DNA of 64,000 nt from Verticillium longisporum (lineage: Eukaryota; Ascomycota; Sordariomycetes; Glomerellales; Plectosphaerellaceae): NCBI GenBank assembly GCA_019188255.1, contig JAETXT010000007.1, positions 5,208,001 to 5,272,000 on the forward strand, in the 5' to 3' direction. The notes under the pieces were generated by a model. The model had not been told where the DNA came from. It saw only the letters and a program-made list of their open reading frames with translations, and searched no databases. A program made the position numbers and the translations under genes. Below, piece after piece: positions 35,957 through 47,626 of the stretch (its first letter is position 1; every line of letters begins with the position of its first letter).

Positions 35957-36938
35957 ATGTTCCTCCAACGATCCGCCATCACCGCCGCCCGCCGCGTGGC
36001 CGTCGCCCCCTGGCGAAGCGCGCCTACACGACGTCCTTCATCCAGCGTACGAACTTCAATTGGCCTCCTTTCAGATCCGGAAGGGGGCCGTCACGCCACG
36101 TCGGAACAGCTGGGCTAACCGAGCTTTCTTTGGCTTTTTAGGTGATGCCGTCAAGTCTGCCTCTGCCGCCGCCGAGGTCAGGGCCGTCAACCCTTCCAAG
36201 ACGTTCTCTCGTGAGACTCCCACCGCTGCCGACATGAATTGAGGAAACGACGGTCTGGAATTCGTGGTTGCGCGACCGGGCGCTGGCTGCACTGCAATCC
36301 AGGCCACAGCCCTGTCTCGCCAACCTCGTTCCACCGCCATGTCCTCAGCGATTCAAAGATGAACAGAGCTGACGTTACCTTCTTTCGCGCAGAGGTCAAG
36401 ACCGAGGACGACCTCATTGGCCCCGGTGCCCAGGCCGGCTCCATCCCCACCGATCTCGAGCAGTCCACTGGTCTCGAGCGTCTCGAGATTCTCGGAAAGA
36501 TGGAGGGTGTCGACATCTTCGACATGCGCCCTCTCGACGCCTCGCGCACCGGTATGTGATGTTACGACGGACACTTGTTGGGCAGAAACGGCTGCTGACC
36601 GATTATACAGGCACCATGGAGAACCCCATCAACGTCCGCTCCGCTGGTGACGAGCAGTACCTCGGCTGCACCGGCTCTCCCGCCGACTCCCACGTCGTCA
36701 AGTGGCTGACGGTACGTGACACATCGAGCAGCGATGTGTCTCGGTATGCAATGGCTAATCACAAGCGTACTAGATCTCTCGCGAGCGCCCCATCGAGCGT
36801 TGCCCCGAGTGCGGCAGCGTCTACAACATGGAGTACGTCGGTCCCCAGGATGACGGCCACCACCACGACCACCACCACGGCCACGAGGACGTCAAGACCT
36901 TTGCCGACTTCATCAAGCCCGAGTACCGCTACCTTTAA
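35957..36938 (+). CDS. COX4: Cytochrome c oxidase subunit 4 (Cox4/Vb), frameshifted in exon 1
   Basis: Nuclear-encoded zinc subunit of respiratory complex IV. Exons as read: 35957..36046, 36142..36210, 36393..36551, 36611..36711, 36774..36938. The presequence starts MFLQRSAITAARRVAV and is followed, in another frame, by KRAYTTSFIQ, a typical matrix-protease cleavage region. One more C in the CCCCC run at 36006-36010 joins them and gives the phase that every later exon needs; intact length would be 194 residues. Conserved parts: KTEDDLIGPGAQAGSIPTDL, GLERLEILGKMEGVDIFDMR, TMENPINVRSAGDEQYLGC, and the zinc ligands in GCTGSPADSH and CPECG. The C-terminus has a His-rich loop (GHHHDHHHGHED) before FADFIKPEYRYL. 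It is convergent with the DUF4604 gene. Because the protein is essential for respiration, I regard the break as an assembly error. Confidence 0.93.
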
Positions 36939-37411
36939 AGGGCCAAATGGAGAGGCGTTGAATTTGGTTCACTTGGAGCGAGCAAGCAGAGACGATGTGT
37001 CGCCGGGGTCGGGTCAGGTATGGCGCGCGGTGTAACGGGGAGACGGGGTGCTCTTGGGGGTGAAGTGAGCACCCTCAGCCTTTGTGTGTAGAATACCTCG
37101 ACGGGCCGCTGTATAGAAATTCTTTTTTGTTCCCACCCCATCCGCCACCGATTTGCGAATTGCCGCCCGATTGCGTGTCGTTGCAAGCCACGAATCGCGT
37201 CATCGCCGTGTGTGACTATGGTTGTCGGCTTAATTTGCTTTAAGCTCTGGATTTTTTTGAGGGTGTTTTTTGGGGCAGAGCCGCGATATCCGGGTTGTCG
37301 CTCGCGAGCTTCATCTACGGCTTCACCAAGATAATTAAAAGAAGGCAACGATTTGCTAAGGCCATCAGCCCCCCGGCCTCTTGTGCTGGGGCGCATGTCT
37401 CAAAAGTGGCC
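36939..37411. other. Convergent intergenic region, COX4 and DUF4604 gene
   Basis: About 470 bp between two tail-to-tail genes; it should contain both 3' untranslated regions. T-rich tracts at about 37121-37130 and 37250-37273 may belong to 3'-end formation of the COX4 transcript. Confidence 0.45.
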
Positions 37412-37936
37412 TTACTCCGGATCGAAGCTTAGCTTGATCTTCCTCGCCTTTTTCTTCGGCTTGTCTCTGGCTGCAGACTTGCTCCGCGCGGGGTCTTCTC
37501 CGTCCAGCTCGTCTCTTCTCGCGGGCACGCCATTGTCTTTTTTCTCGTCATCTGCGCCCACGATCTTGCCCACTTTACGTTTCCTCCCGGCGCCGATGCC
37601 GGCTACCTTTTCCTTCTCCCGCTCAGCCGCTGTCTCGGCATCTTTGCTAGCCGCCGTTGACGCATCGTCAGGTGCTTGTGAGTCCGTCTTCGGCCCGTCA
37701 TCGTCGTTATTGTCGTCGTTGATGGTCACGATGTTGCCGTTCTCGTCCACGACCAGGGGCTGGTCCTCTGCCTCCTCGCTGGCGGACCGTTTCTTGATGG
37801 CGCGCCGCCTGCCGGCGAGGATGGGGTCTGGCCCGGCAGATGCGTCCCCCCGGGATTGGGCGTGTAGGGCACGAAGAAAAGGTGGGAGGTCGGACGAGTA
37901 GGAGAGTGACTTGGCGTTGATCTTGGGTTCGGGCAT
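37412..37936 (-). CDS. DUF4604-family nuclear-type protein
   Basis: Single-exon gene, 174 residues, starting MPEPKINAKSLSYSSDLPPF, which is the characteristic N-terminal block of the DUF4604 family. The rest is charged and disordered: an EDQPLVVDENGNIVTIND segment typical of the family, Asp/Glu/Lys-rich linkers, and a very basic C-terminus (ARDKPKKKARKIKLSFDPE). The family has no assigned molecular function; small, basic and acidic-patch architecture suggests a nuclear or nucleolar location (inference). The frame is intact. Confidence 0.85.
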   Translation of the reverse strand: MPEPKINAKSLSYSSDLPPFLRALHAQSRGDASAGPDPILAGRRRAIKKRSASEEAEDQPLVVDENGNIVTINDDNNDDDGPKTDSQAPDDASTAASKDAETAAEREKEKVAGIGAGRKRKVGKIVGADDEKKDNGVPARRDELDGEDPARSKSAARDKPKKKARKIKLSFDPE

Positions 37937-40900
37937 GTCGAGGGCTGCTGTCAGGGACGTTGTTTGACTGCTGGGGCGTCAGGGCGTCGACGATCTGAGT
38001 GGCGTTCGGGGACGTCAGGCGGGGGTCCGAGGTCCCCGTAGTAGGGCGGCCCTGGTAGTTGTTTTTTCAGTTTTCACCGCAAGTGCGAGACATGCGACTC
38101 CAGGCGGCGTTCGTTGAATGATGTGCTTTTAGTGTCGTGATGCTACCTGCCGGCGGGGTGGTGTCTGGGTGTGGTGCGCGCGCTACCTGGTTCTGGGGAG
38201 CGGAGGTACCTTTCGGCAAAAACCAATCCATCGAGGTACCCCAAAGGACCCCCCCATTGCCATTGGGGACGACATCAGTCAGCGCATTAGCGCCCCCCGT
38301 AAGGCCCGTAAGGGAGACTGTGCACAGCGCACCGTCCCGTCTGGTCTGGCGGCGAGGCCAGATCGGTCAGCCTTGACAGATCAACGACTGCCGCCTTTCC
38401 TCCTTCTCCACCACAGCACTTCGCCAGTTGCGTGTACCAAGGAGGCTTCCACAAACAAGTATGAGCAACTTGGCCCATCTGAGTTTCGCAATTCATGCCC
38501 TCTCCCAAACCCACGGTCGCCAAGAAGCTACGCAGACCAACCAAGCAAGGACCATGATGCATCCTCGCTTGCCCTGCAACCTCCTGGACGATAGGGAACC
38601 CTACCCCGCCCGCCCCTTCGAAGCCGAGTGTATCCGGGCTTCGAAAAGAACCTTCGAGGCTTCGCGTCCCAATGAGCTGGAGTTCTTCCCCCAGCTGAAA
38701 GGCAGGCCAACTCTACCTGCTGCAGGCCCGCGGCGCCCGCCGGCGAGGTTGCAGTGAGGACATGGCCATGGCTTACTTGGGGGGGGGGACACGGAGAGAG
38801 ATTGATGTGAGATGTGAGAGGTCACAACAGAACAAGGCCTAGCCTGACAGCAGCCCGTGGCCCTACCCTTTGGAGTACCTTGGAGACAGACGCCTCTTAC
38901 TCCTTGCTGCAGGTGGAAATGCAGCCTGTTTCCAACAGAGACTTGGAGAGGAATGGGGAGGGCCAGCGGAAAAAAACTCCGCAGGGTCACGCGCGACGTA
39001 CGAACCAGCTGGCGATTGGTTAGGCGTCCATGCCAGCCCAGCCTCTCGCTCACCACTTCTCACCATGGATGGGAGGACCTGGGGATGGATGACATGGCAT
39101 CGAGCTTCTTCTTACGGACTCTGGTTCCCTCGCCGCCTCCCTGTCTGCTATGGTCATGATGCTGCTGCTGAGCGGCTCGGAGTCGGCCGCGTCGATGCCC
39201 GAGGGGTAGCAAGCCTCGCAAATCACTAGTGGTGAGCGCGATGGCTGAGAAAGGGACGATCGCAATGGCAGACTGACTGCCCACGCACACCCTAAGTAAC
39301 AGACAAGCCCGTGTGGTCTTTTCGACTAGCTGGTTCTCGACCCTCCATCACATCGCGATTGAAGATTATCGAATACGTGGGGCGTCGAGTTTGGCCGAAT
39401 GATCAGCAGTCAATTCATCCACTAGCAGCCAGAGTGAATCAAACTGGTGCATGGGCGCCGCGCTCTTCTCTCTTTCTGTTCCACGACCAACAACAGCACC
39501 TCCTCCTGAGACCTCAGCCTCTTGAGACGCGTGCTCTGATTTACCTTGTCCTGCTGCCTCTCTCTCTCTCTCTCTCCATTCCCAACTGGGAAAGGTTGGA
39601 GGTGATAGACACAATCGTGAACAGCGAGTGGCGCATGCTGCTGGACGATACGATGTCGTGGGGCCACTCACAGCAGGCACGGGAAACCGCAGGAGAAGCA
39701 ATGTTTTGCCTCGATTACCACATGGAAATGAGCGATTGAAACGCTGACTGACTGGACTGCCCTCTTCTTTTCTCTCTTTCCCTCCCCTTTATCACCATGC
39801 TTGCTGCTGCTGCTGTGCTGGAATGGTGAGGCTGGACCACACGCCCCCCCTCTCAAACATGTTCCGGTCTGCACCGCCCCAGCAAAAAGCTACTGCATGC
39901 CTCTTCCCACAGTCATGCGACAAGTTCAGGTCTCTGATGATCAGTCTTTTTTTGTCGTACGCTAGCAACGTACCACCGTGTGGACAGAGATCATGGAGAG
40001 CTGGACCAACGAGGAGGGGGCATTGTCTTGCTCTTTTCATCGATCGAGGCAAAAAGAAAATGATCATCGAAGGGAATCCCGAAGGGCTAGGACCCATCTG
40101 AGGTCGCCGATGCTTGGCTGAGAGGGCAACAATCATCACTGTTTGCTCGTTTCTTCGAAGGCTCTTCCCAGTCGACTGGCCTTCACTTCTTCAGCGTGAT
40201 GCCGCATCAGCTCCACTCACTCGTGGACAGCACACACCCATCTAGTCCGTGGACCCTTGATGAGGGACTTTGGATCGCTCCAAATCAGTCCCCTCTTGAT
40301 CGAACCTCACACGTGCCCCCTTTCCTCGTGAGACTCACAAGCAACCTGCAAAGTGTGTTTCTTTCTCCATGCTGCTCAGGCCGTGTCCCGGCCCTGGACC
40401 AAGACATGGCCAAACACACACACCCACGAACTCCGGTGCATCGCCTGGGGGGCCTGGGGGCCTCTCTGGGTTGCATTTCCCCGTCAACCCCAGACCGGGG
40501 GAGAGCATGACCAGGGGGCATATGCGGTACGAGCATCCCTTGGAGCCTCCCATTCGTCTCTCGGCCACCTACCCCAGGCCTCGTCACTGGGCGCTGGCGC
40601 ACAACCCCTGCCACCTGGAGATGCCGCTTAGCCTAGCACAGCTTAGGGGGGGGGAAGGCAGGCAGAGGATGGGAGGCGAGAAATGGGAGATCACCGCGAC
40701 CGACGGGGCGGAACCGTCCCTTCCCTTTCGCCTCGAGGGCCCGCACCCCCTCCCCCCTTGTCTAACTGGCCCCGTGCATGTGCAAAAGGCCGGGGAAAGC
40801 GAGGGGAGGGGGTGAATAAATAGATTGTTTACATGGGCTTTGCATCGAGTCTGGGGTGGGAGGAGAGAGAGAGAGCGGGAGAGCGTGACTGGCGAGCTGC

Positions 40901-41466
40901 TGGTGTCTAGCAAGAGCAAGCCATATGGTACTTACGTCTGCTGTCACCCTCTTACGTCGTCCATCCTGACCTCTCACCACCTTCTCGCACACACTCTCTG
41001 TCACCCTATACACACCCACACATACGCACACGCAGACCAGGCCTACAGCATCTACGTTGAACGAAAGGAGACTGGAGGACTTGACGGCACCGGTTGTCAC
41101 ACCGTCATACAGCCACATTCTTGGGGGGCTGGTTGATACTCGCAGTCGGCTTGTCAAGCAACAAAACTCCACAGCGGCTTCTCTGTCGCCTGCATCCATC
41201 CGAGCGGGGAGTGGACTTGCTGCACCCTTCCCACACCTACACGATTGCAGTGGTCGGGTGTCACGAAACTCAAAGATTTGCTCGATCCAGCGTCTTGCAT
41301 CTCACGGCTAGGCCCTCCTTGAGGATCGCCGCCTTGATCCCATCCCGAAGAAGAGATCTGGAACTATACAGCTAGCTTGCCGGCCGCTTCGATCGCCTTT
41401 TCCACGACGATTCGACAGGTCCCGTCCCGATCCTGGCTGTGACACCCTTACGACCAGGCAATAAAT
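37937..41466. other. 3.5-kb intergenic region
   Basis: No supported gene. Open frames up to about 150 codons overlap on both strands without motifs. A (TC)n tract lies at about 39558-39577. The right end (40900-41466) carries CA/CT-rich sequence and is the probable promoter and leader of the next gene. Confidence 0.45.
39558..39577. repeat. TC dinucleotide microsatellite
   Basis: About nine to ten uninterrupted TC units in intergenic DNA. Confidence 0.85.
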
Positions 41467-42846
41467 ATGCCGGTGCGAGCGCTGTGCTCCCTCGTCCGCG
41501 TCGACCTTTCCTTCTCCCTCCTGGCACAGCAAGTCGGACGGACTTGTGGTACGGCCAACACCATGGTGGCTGATGTTGAAGTTGGCGGTCCGCTTGGCCG
41601 TGGCTCGCTCGGCGCTCTGGGGCCGTGGCCTCTGCTGGCCAACGTCCGCGACGCTCGCAGCCTCGACTTCCAGATGGAGCCCCCGTCACCACCGATCCCG
41701 CAGCTCTGCCATGACGCCATGTGCACGATGCACCGTCACAACCAGGCCGCCACATTAGCCAACGGCGGACTGTCCAGTTTCTCCTCGGCACCAGGCGGTG
41801 GTCGAGCGTCCTCGCAACCGTCGCCCCTGCCGTCGCCGCCCTCATCTCAGATCTCGTTGGACGATGACCCGTTGAAACGCGACGACGATCCTTTGCCACC
41901 GACGACGGCCTTTTCGTTCCAGCCCTCATCGCCCCCGGCGCAGTTTGACTTTCTCCCACCGGCGTCGCAGCAGGCGCCGCGCGCGAGGCCGCCGACGAAA
42001 CGGTGCCGGGCCCGCAGCGGCGTCGACGGCCCCCACACGGCCGAGCTCAGCTGCAAGAAGCGCCGGCTGCGGACGCAGCTCATCACGAGCCGGCTGTCGC
42101 AGCCCTTTTCGCAGCCGGCGACGCACATCATCAACCGCGACGCCGTCGCTGCCGGCGACAAGCGTTTCATCAAGCTCGCCGCCTCGGCCGACGCCAACAA
42201 GCGCTGTCCCAGCACGCAGAGCTCCACCGTGCGCCGCGCCGCCGTCATGAACAGGGTCTGTCTGCGCCTGCGCGGCGAGGTCGTGTCGGAGTGGAGCAAC
42301 GTCTTCATGGCCGGCACGACGACGACGACGACAGCGGCGGCGCAGGCGGCCTGGATGCAGCGCGAGCAGCAGGCCGGCACGGGTGGGCGGTTCCTCGCCG
42401 TCTCGGTGCCTGGAGCGGCGCAGCCGGGCGCGAGGCCACCTGCCAACAGGATCATCATGATCAGGGCGGGCGGTGGCGGGGGCCATGATGCGTCGTCGAC
42501 GCACGGACAGATGCGGACGCCGATTCCGTCGGCGTTGCGAGCGGTCGACACGCTCGTCGGACGAAGCACCGCGGTGCCGGTGGCGAGACAATGTCGCTCG
42601 CCCGTGCTGGGGCCCACGGACGCCAGCGTCGAGGAGGTGGGCGAGGACGAGGAGATGGCGTTCCCCGAAGACATGGGGCGGTACGGCTCAGCCGATGACG
42701 ACGACGACGAGGATACTGGGGATGTATATTCTGACTTTGGGGCCATCTTTGGCGGGCCGAGAGAGGGGGACTTCTCGGACGACGACGAGCACTCGTACGA
42801 GGAGTGCCTGGACGAGCTGGACGGCATATCGTGGGTTGGGCGATGA
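41467..42846 (+). CDS. Conserved-looking fungal protein of unknown function
   Basis: An intronless frame of 459 codons. The better start is probably the ATG at 41563 (context CCAACACCATGG), giving 427 residues that begin MVADVEVGG. The N-terminal half is Pro/Ser-rich with SP motifs. The centre holds the only structured-looking block: LSCKKRRLRTQLITSRLSQP, then PATHIINRDAVAAGDKRFIK and AAVMNRVCLRLRGEV. I recall this as a recurring element in ascomycete hypothetical proteins, but I cannot assign a function. The C-terminus is strongly acidic (ADDDDDEDTGDVYSDFGAIF, FSDDDEHSYEECLDELDGIS), like a transactivation or chaperone-binding tail. A nuclear role is inferred only from the basic cluster and acidic tail. 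Confidence 0.7.
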   Translation: MPVRALCSLVRVDLSFSLLAQQVGRTCGTANTMVADVEVGGPLGRGSLGALGPWPLLANVRDARSLDFQMEPPSPPIPQLCHDAMCTMHRHNQAATLANGGLSSFSSAPGGGRASSQPSPLPSPPSSQISLDDDPLKRDDDPLPPTTAFSFQPSSPPAQFDFLPPASQQAPRARPPTKRCRARSGVDGPHTAELSCKKRRLRTQLITSRLSQPFSQPATHIINRDAVAAGDKRFIKLAASADANKRCPSTQSSTVRRAAVMNRVCLRLRGEVVSEWSNVFMAGTTTTTTAAAQAAWMQREQQAGTGGRFLAVSVPGAAQPGARPPANRIIMIRAGGGGGHDASSTHGQMRTPIPSALRAVDTLVGRSTAVPVARQCRSPVLGPTDASVEEVGEDEEMAFPEDMGRYGSADDDDDEDTGDVYSDFGAIFGGPREGDFSDDDEHSYEECLDELDGISWVGR

Positions 42847-43246
42847 GAGGAGCGGCGTTTGGCTTGCGACAAACCATGGCGAACAACCCTGCATTGCATC
42901 CTCGGTGGTCTCAGACCCAATAAGCCAGAAAGGAAAGAAAAAAAAACACAAAAAGGTCAAGCCCCCCGCCGAGGCGACTCGCGAAAGCATCTCTCTTTCC
43001 ACGGAATCATTGGGGCACAACTCTTTTTGGCATTCGGTCGGACAAACAAGAGAGGGAAACATGCAGAGGCATCTCTGGCGGCGTTCATGTGTAGCTAACA
43101 GCATTGGAAAGGTCCGCCGTGGCTTCTTTATGAAGTGATGTGTATTCAAAGTCTTGTCTCGTTTGTGTTTGCTTGCCTCATTCCATTGCCCAGAGCGTTT
43201 GAACTGCTGTGATGAGCATGTCATGAGGTTGAGACGGACACGACGC
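42847..43246. other. Convergent intergenic region
   Basis: About 400 bp between tail-to-tail genes, with an A-rich run (AAAGAAAAAAAAACACAAAA near 42935) that may be part of the 3'-end signal of the plus-strand gene. Confidence 0.45.
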
Positions 43247-43848
43247 TCACGCGGCTGCCGAAAGCTTGGCGGCGCGGTCCTTGGCAATGTCACACATGGC
43301 CTGGCAGCATGTTAGCAAACTAGACAAAACCCAACCGAGCATGAGAAACAAACCTGCAGGGCCGCCTGCTCCTCGAGCGTAATGTGCCCGCGGTCGATGC
43401 GCCGCCTCATGTCTTGCATGATCGCAGGCCGGCCGCGTCCGTTGACGAAGACGACATAACGCAGCCCCGGGAACTTGCCCTCATACTCGGCATTCAGCGC
43501 GGCGAGCTGGGCGGCCTCTGCCTCGCTGCCCTGGAGCTTCGCCTGCTCCGCCACCGACTGGGCGCTGTCGACCTTTTTCGCACCGAGGCGGGGGTGAGAA
43601 CCGAGAATGGCGTGGAGCGCGGCACGCTTCTCGGGGGCTGTCTGAGAAGCCGAGGCGAGGTCCGACAGAATCGAGTGAGCAATATCGATGAGCTCGTCGT
43701 AAGACTGATATGTCGTTGTGGATATCGCGGGGACGAGGAGGGCGTGCAAGGCGGGGGACGGCTCGAAAAGGAGATCGACGACCTCTGTCTGCTCTGCTGT
43801 TGTGAGGCGAGGCAATGCCGTGATGTCTGGTATCGTGATGGGCGCCAT
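43247..43848 (-). CDS. OHCU decarboxylase (ureide pathway)
   Basis: 2-oxo-4-hydroxy-4-carboxy-5-ureidoimidazoline decarboxylase, the step after urate oxidase and HIU hydrolase that yields S-allantoin. The model complement(join(43247..43300, 43354..43848)) encodes 182 residues, with a 53-nt phase-0 intron. The family fold and active-site residues are visible: LFEPSPALHALLVP, the helix YQSYDELIDIAHSILSDL, the motif HPRLGAKK (conserved His/Pro/Arg), SEAEAAQLAALNAEYEGKFP and YVVFVNGRGRPAIM. The length is normal for the fungal family. I chose the ATG at 43848 (context AAAAATATGG); an in-frame ATG at 43872 would add eight residues. There is no C-terminal SKL-type peroxisome signal (it ends KLSAAA). 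It shares a 0.5-kb divergent promoter with PRP19. No other uricolytic gene is nearby. Confidence 0.93.
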
Positions 43849-44357
43849 ATTTTTGTGAGAGTCGCTCTTCAACCTAGGTACACGGACACTGACAAAAAGG
43901 AGGAGAGAAGAGGCACCGTGAAGAGGGGCAAGAGTGTGTTTATGAAAGTCTTATCTCGCCAGAGGTGTGGTCCTCGGCCTGGTCCCCCTCGTTCTCCATC
44001 GGCGCATCGGCGCATCCCGCCATTTGGCGTCACTGATAAGAGCTGGGTCGATACTTGTCGATAAGAGACTGCAGTGTGCCAGGCTCTCCTTCTTCCTCAC
44101 GTGAATCGAATGGCCCGTGCCGTCCATTGGCCGCCTTTGGCTCTGGTGGAGCCGCATCTCTCTGCCCCTGCAAGCTTCTGTTCGACGTGCGAGGCTGACG
44201 ATTTGTTTTCGAAAAGCGAGTTGCTGGCTCGTTAGCATATTGGACCGTCGCAATTGCATCCGCCACGCCCCGCGCCTCGCCTACCTGTTTACAACGAATT
44301 GTGTCCAGTCCAATCGCACATCGATCCATCGCCAAAAAGGATAGAAGCACAATCAGC
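43849..44357. promoter_or_regulatory. Bidirectional promoter, OHCU decarboxylase / PRP19
   Basis: 509 bp separate the two divergent start codons, so both promoters must lie here or overlap. I see no clear TATA box. Confidence 0.5.
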
Positions 44358-46017
44358 ATGTTGTGTGGAAGTATGTCTGCCCGGACACCACTGTGCCCTC
44401 AAACGCGTCGCTAACCAATGGATGAATAGTCTCGGGAGAGACTCCCCAGGAGCCTGTCGCCTCGAGGAAGTCTGGTATAGTCCGATCCCGCCACCGCCTG
44501 AATGTAAGCGCTCGCTAACCCTGGCCAAGGCGCCGTGTTCGAGAAGCGCCTCATCGAAAAGTACATCACGGAGAATGGCACCGAGCCCGGAACCGGCGAA
44601 GCCCTGACGACCGACGACCTCCTCCCCCTCTCCCAGTCGCACATTGTCCGGCCACGACCCCCGACCCTGACATCGATCCCCGCCCTTCTCGCGACCTTCC
44701 AGAACGAGTGGGATGCGCTGGCGCTCGAGACGTATAACCTGAAGGAGCAGCTGGCCCGCACCCGTGAGGAGCTCGCGACGGCGCTTTACCAGCACGATGC
44801 TGCAGTTCGCGTCATCGCGCGGCTGACGAGGGAGAGGGAAGAGGCGAGGGACGCTCTTTCGAGGGTTACTGTCACGGGTGGCGCGGCCAATGGCGATGCG
44901 ATGGCCGTCGATTCGGTCGAGACGCTTCCAGAGGAGGTTGCCGAGAGGGTGGCAGCGAAGCACCAAGAGTATGTACATTTCTGTCAATCTGCCTGCTATC
45001 ACAGACTGACCACAAATAACAATCTAGGCTCTCCAAGTCGCGCAAGAAGCGCCCCGTTCCCGAAGGCTGGGCGACGCCCGAGGAACTCGCGGCCTTCCAG
45101 ACCACGGCCTCCACGACGCTGCCCGTCCCCCACACCTCTTCGCTCGCCCTCGAGGGCGACTATGCTGCCATCGCAGGACCCGAAGGCAATGCCGCTATTT
45201 ACTCGATCGACTCTGACAAGCTGGAGCGACATGTCCAGGTCGGCCAGCCAATCACCGACACCGTCTGGACGGGCAGCAAGCTCATCTTCTCGACGACGCA
45301 AGGCACCGTCAAGGTCTTTGAGAGCGGCAGCGAGATCGCATCGCTGGCCGAGAACGCCGGTGCTGTCACTGCCCTTGCGCTGCACCCTCTTGGCGACCTG
45401 CTCGCCTTCGTCGGCCAGGACAAGAGTATTGTCTTCTACGACCTGTCGACCATGTCGCGTGTTAGCCGCACCTACGGCGATGCCGGTAAGTTTGGCTATT
45501 CCCTGGGTGCTACTGCTTCCGTGCTGACAAGCCCCCAGCCCTCACATGCTGCGCTTTCCACCCGGATGGCCACATTTTCGCCGCCGGCACGGCCACTGGC
45601 GATCTCAAGCTCTTCATGACGGCCACGCTCGACGTCGCGGCGTCCTTCTCCCTCGGCGCCCCCATCCAGGCGCTCGCCTTTTCCGAGAACGGCTTCTGGG
45701 TCGCCGCGACGGCCAAGGGCCAGAGCTCTGTGACCATTTTCGACCTGCGAAAGGAGGGCGAGGCGGCCAAGGCCAAGGTCCTCGAGACGGGCGGCTCGGT
45801 GCAGTCGCTCGCCTGGGACTACTCGGGCCAGTTCCTCGCGACAGCCGGCGCCAGCGGTATCACGGTGCAGCAGTACACCAAGAGCTCCAAGTCGTGGTCG
45901 GAGCCGTTCCGCAGCTCCGTCACAGCCGTGGCCGTCCGGTGGGGCGATAAGGCGAGGCAGCTCGTCTCCGTCAACGGCGAGGGCGTCGTGTCCGTGTTTG
46001 GTGTCAAGGAGGGGTAA
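44358..46017 (+). CDS. PRP19: Pre-mRNA-processing factor 19 (U-box E3 ligase)
   Basis: Core subunit of the NineTeen complex, a ubiquitin ligase required for spliceosome activation. Exons 44358..44370, 44430..44474, 44530..44968, 45028..45485 and 45539..46017 encode 477 residues with all phases matching. The first coding exon is only 13 nt (MLCG). The U-box spans residues 1-75: MLCGISGETPQEPVASRKSG, VFEKRLIEKYITENG, then PLSQSHIVRPRPPTLTSIP. A coiled-coil tetramerisation segment follows (LLATFQNEWDALALETYNLK ... VRVIARLTREREEARDALS). The C-terminal half is a seven-bladed WD40 domain (ALHPLGDLLAFVGQDKSIVF, CCAFHPDGHIFAAGTATGDL, SLAWDYSGQFLATAGASGIT). The length and domain order are normal for the family. 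Confidence 0.97.
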
Positions 46018-47626
46018 TCGTGGGCGAAATACACTGAGGATGGCACCATGGCTGCGAGGGACAGGGCTTGGTTGGAGCTGATCTCCGTCTGGAGCCTTTT
46101 TGGGCTTTTTATTGCCCCTGGTGGCACTGTATCATAGGCGAGGAAAAGAAAAAGGTCAAACAAGCTTGTTTTGCAGCATGAACGAACAAGCGTGGTTCTC
46201 TCGACGGCACGAATCTCTGGAACCAGTCTTGTTCAGTGGCATCTATCGTCACCTTATCTCATGTGCCTCATGGGCTGGGCGGTATGCCGCACATCAGCTG
46301 CAAGGAGAGAGATGTGTCGGCTTCCTACATGGCTTGATGGTCACGCAGAGCAACACTGGGAAAGTGGCATCCTTACTAACTAAATTGTTAGTGAACCACC
46401 TACAGTAGGTGTCCCTGCTGCAGGATCGGATAAGGTCTCGCATACCTATTGATAAGCTTCTCGCGGCAGTTGGTCCCAAAAGGTCACAGGGACCAGGGGG
46501 ATGGGGGGCGACGCTACGCGCCTGAGGTCAGCGGCGGCTGAAAGGCATTTGAGAGGACCCACACTGTAACTCGACTTGAGCCTGCACGTTAGCGGCTTTC
46601 TGATTCTGTGAGCTGGGAGCCTGTGGCCTGCCCTGTACCGACTCCTGCACGGTGCACTAGACTGCACCTCAGGGCAAGTACGTAGTGACGTTTGTCATTG
46701 CCCCCCCTCGATCGGCCCAGAACAAACACCTGGAAGGCGGAATCACCCATTGTGGCGGACCGGCTGAGAAGACCATCGATGGATACCTGCATACCTAGGT
46801 ACCTACGTGAATAGGTAATCACGCATGTTCACCAAAGCCCGGCCCCGAATCCCTGGGGGCGCTTCCTTCCAATAAGGTACTTTACGGCAGGTACCCAGTG
46901 CATCACCTTCCTGGCAAAGCATCATCACCACCCCCAACTCTCGTGGACCGCCATTCACCAGCGCGCGACTTCCCACCTGGCGGCCCATGCCGGCTGCCTT
47001 AGACTTCCGTCGTCAACCTGCCTGACTGCCTGCTTACCTTGGGTGCTCAACCTCGACATCCTGCGAGGTCGACATATTGCGTTCGACGAAACATAACACT
47101 GCACCAGCCGTCAGCCCCTTTGAGCCTCGACGTCTTCCATCCCCTAGGTACGCACCGATCACGACATTTTCGCAGGAGGGCCTGCAGTGCTTAGCGACCC
47201 GCTCGCCTCCATCGCCTTTCTTTTCTCAGCTGTCCGCAGGCGGGTCGACATCTCGAGTGCACACAGGGCCAATGTGCATCATTTGTTGTAGCCTCGTCAC
47301 TGCAATAATTCCTACAGCTTCAGAACGCTCGACTGAGTACCTTGCACCTTTCTCCGCCGGAGCCCTTTATCTCCGGCTCGATAACGACGACGTCTTTTGC
47401 CCCTTCGGCCACCCTTTCCCCACCAGCAAGGAGGGCTGAGAAGAGCACATGTTTCTCAGCGTCGTAGCAGAGGATTCGAAACCCAAGATCATTATCTCTT
47501 TGCCGCCCGACCGCGCTCGATCGGCCGAGTGACACCACGCGATATACACCTCGATACCCGACTCTCCAACTCTCCGACCCGCCCACCTCGACGACCTCTC
47601 TCTCCTCCGCAAAGTCGACAGGCAGC
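46018..47626. other. Intergenic region with CCTAGGTACC-type motifs
   Basis: About 1.6 kb, no gene. GGTAC-rich words occur at 46786-46806 (ATACCTAGGTACCTACG) and around 46876-46893. The last 500 bp are C/T-rich and probably form the leader of the RING-like gene, with short upstream ATGs (near 47272 and 47447). Confidence 0.5.
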
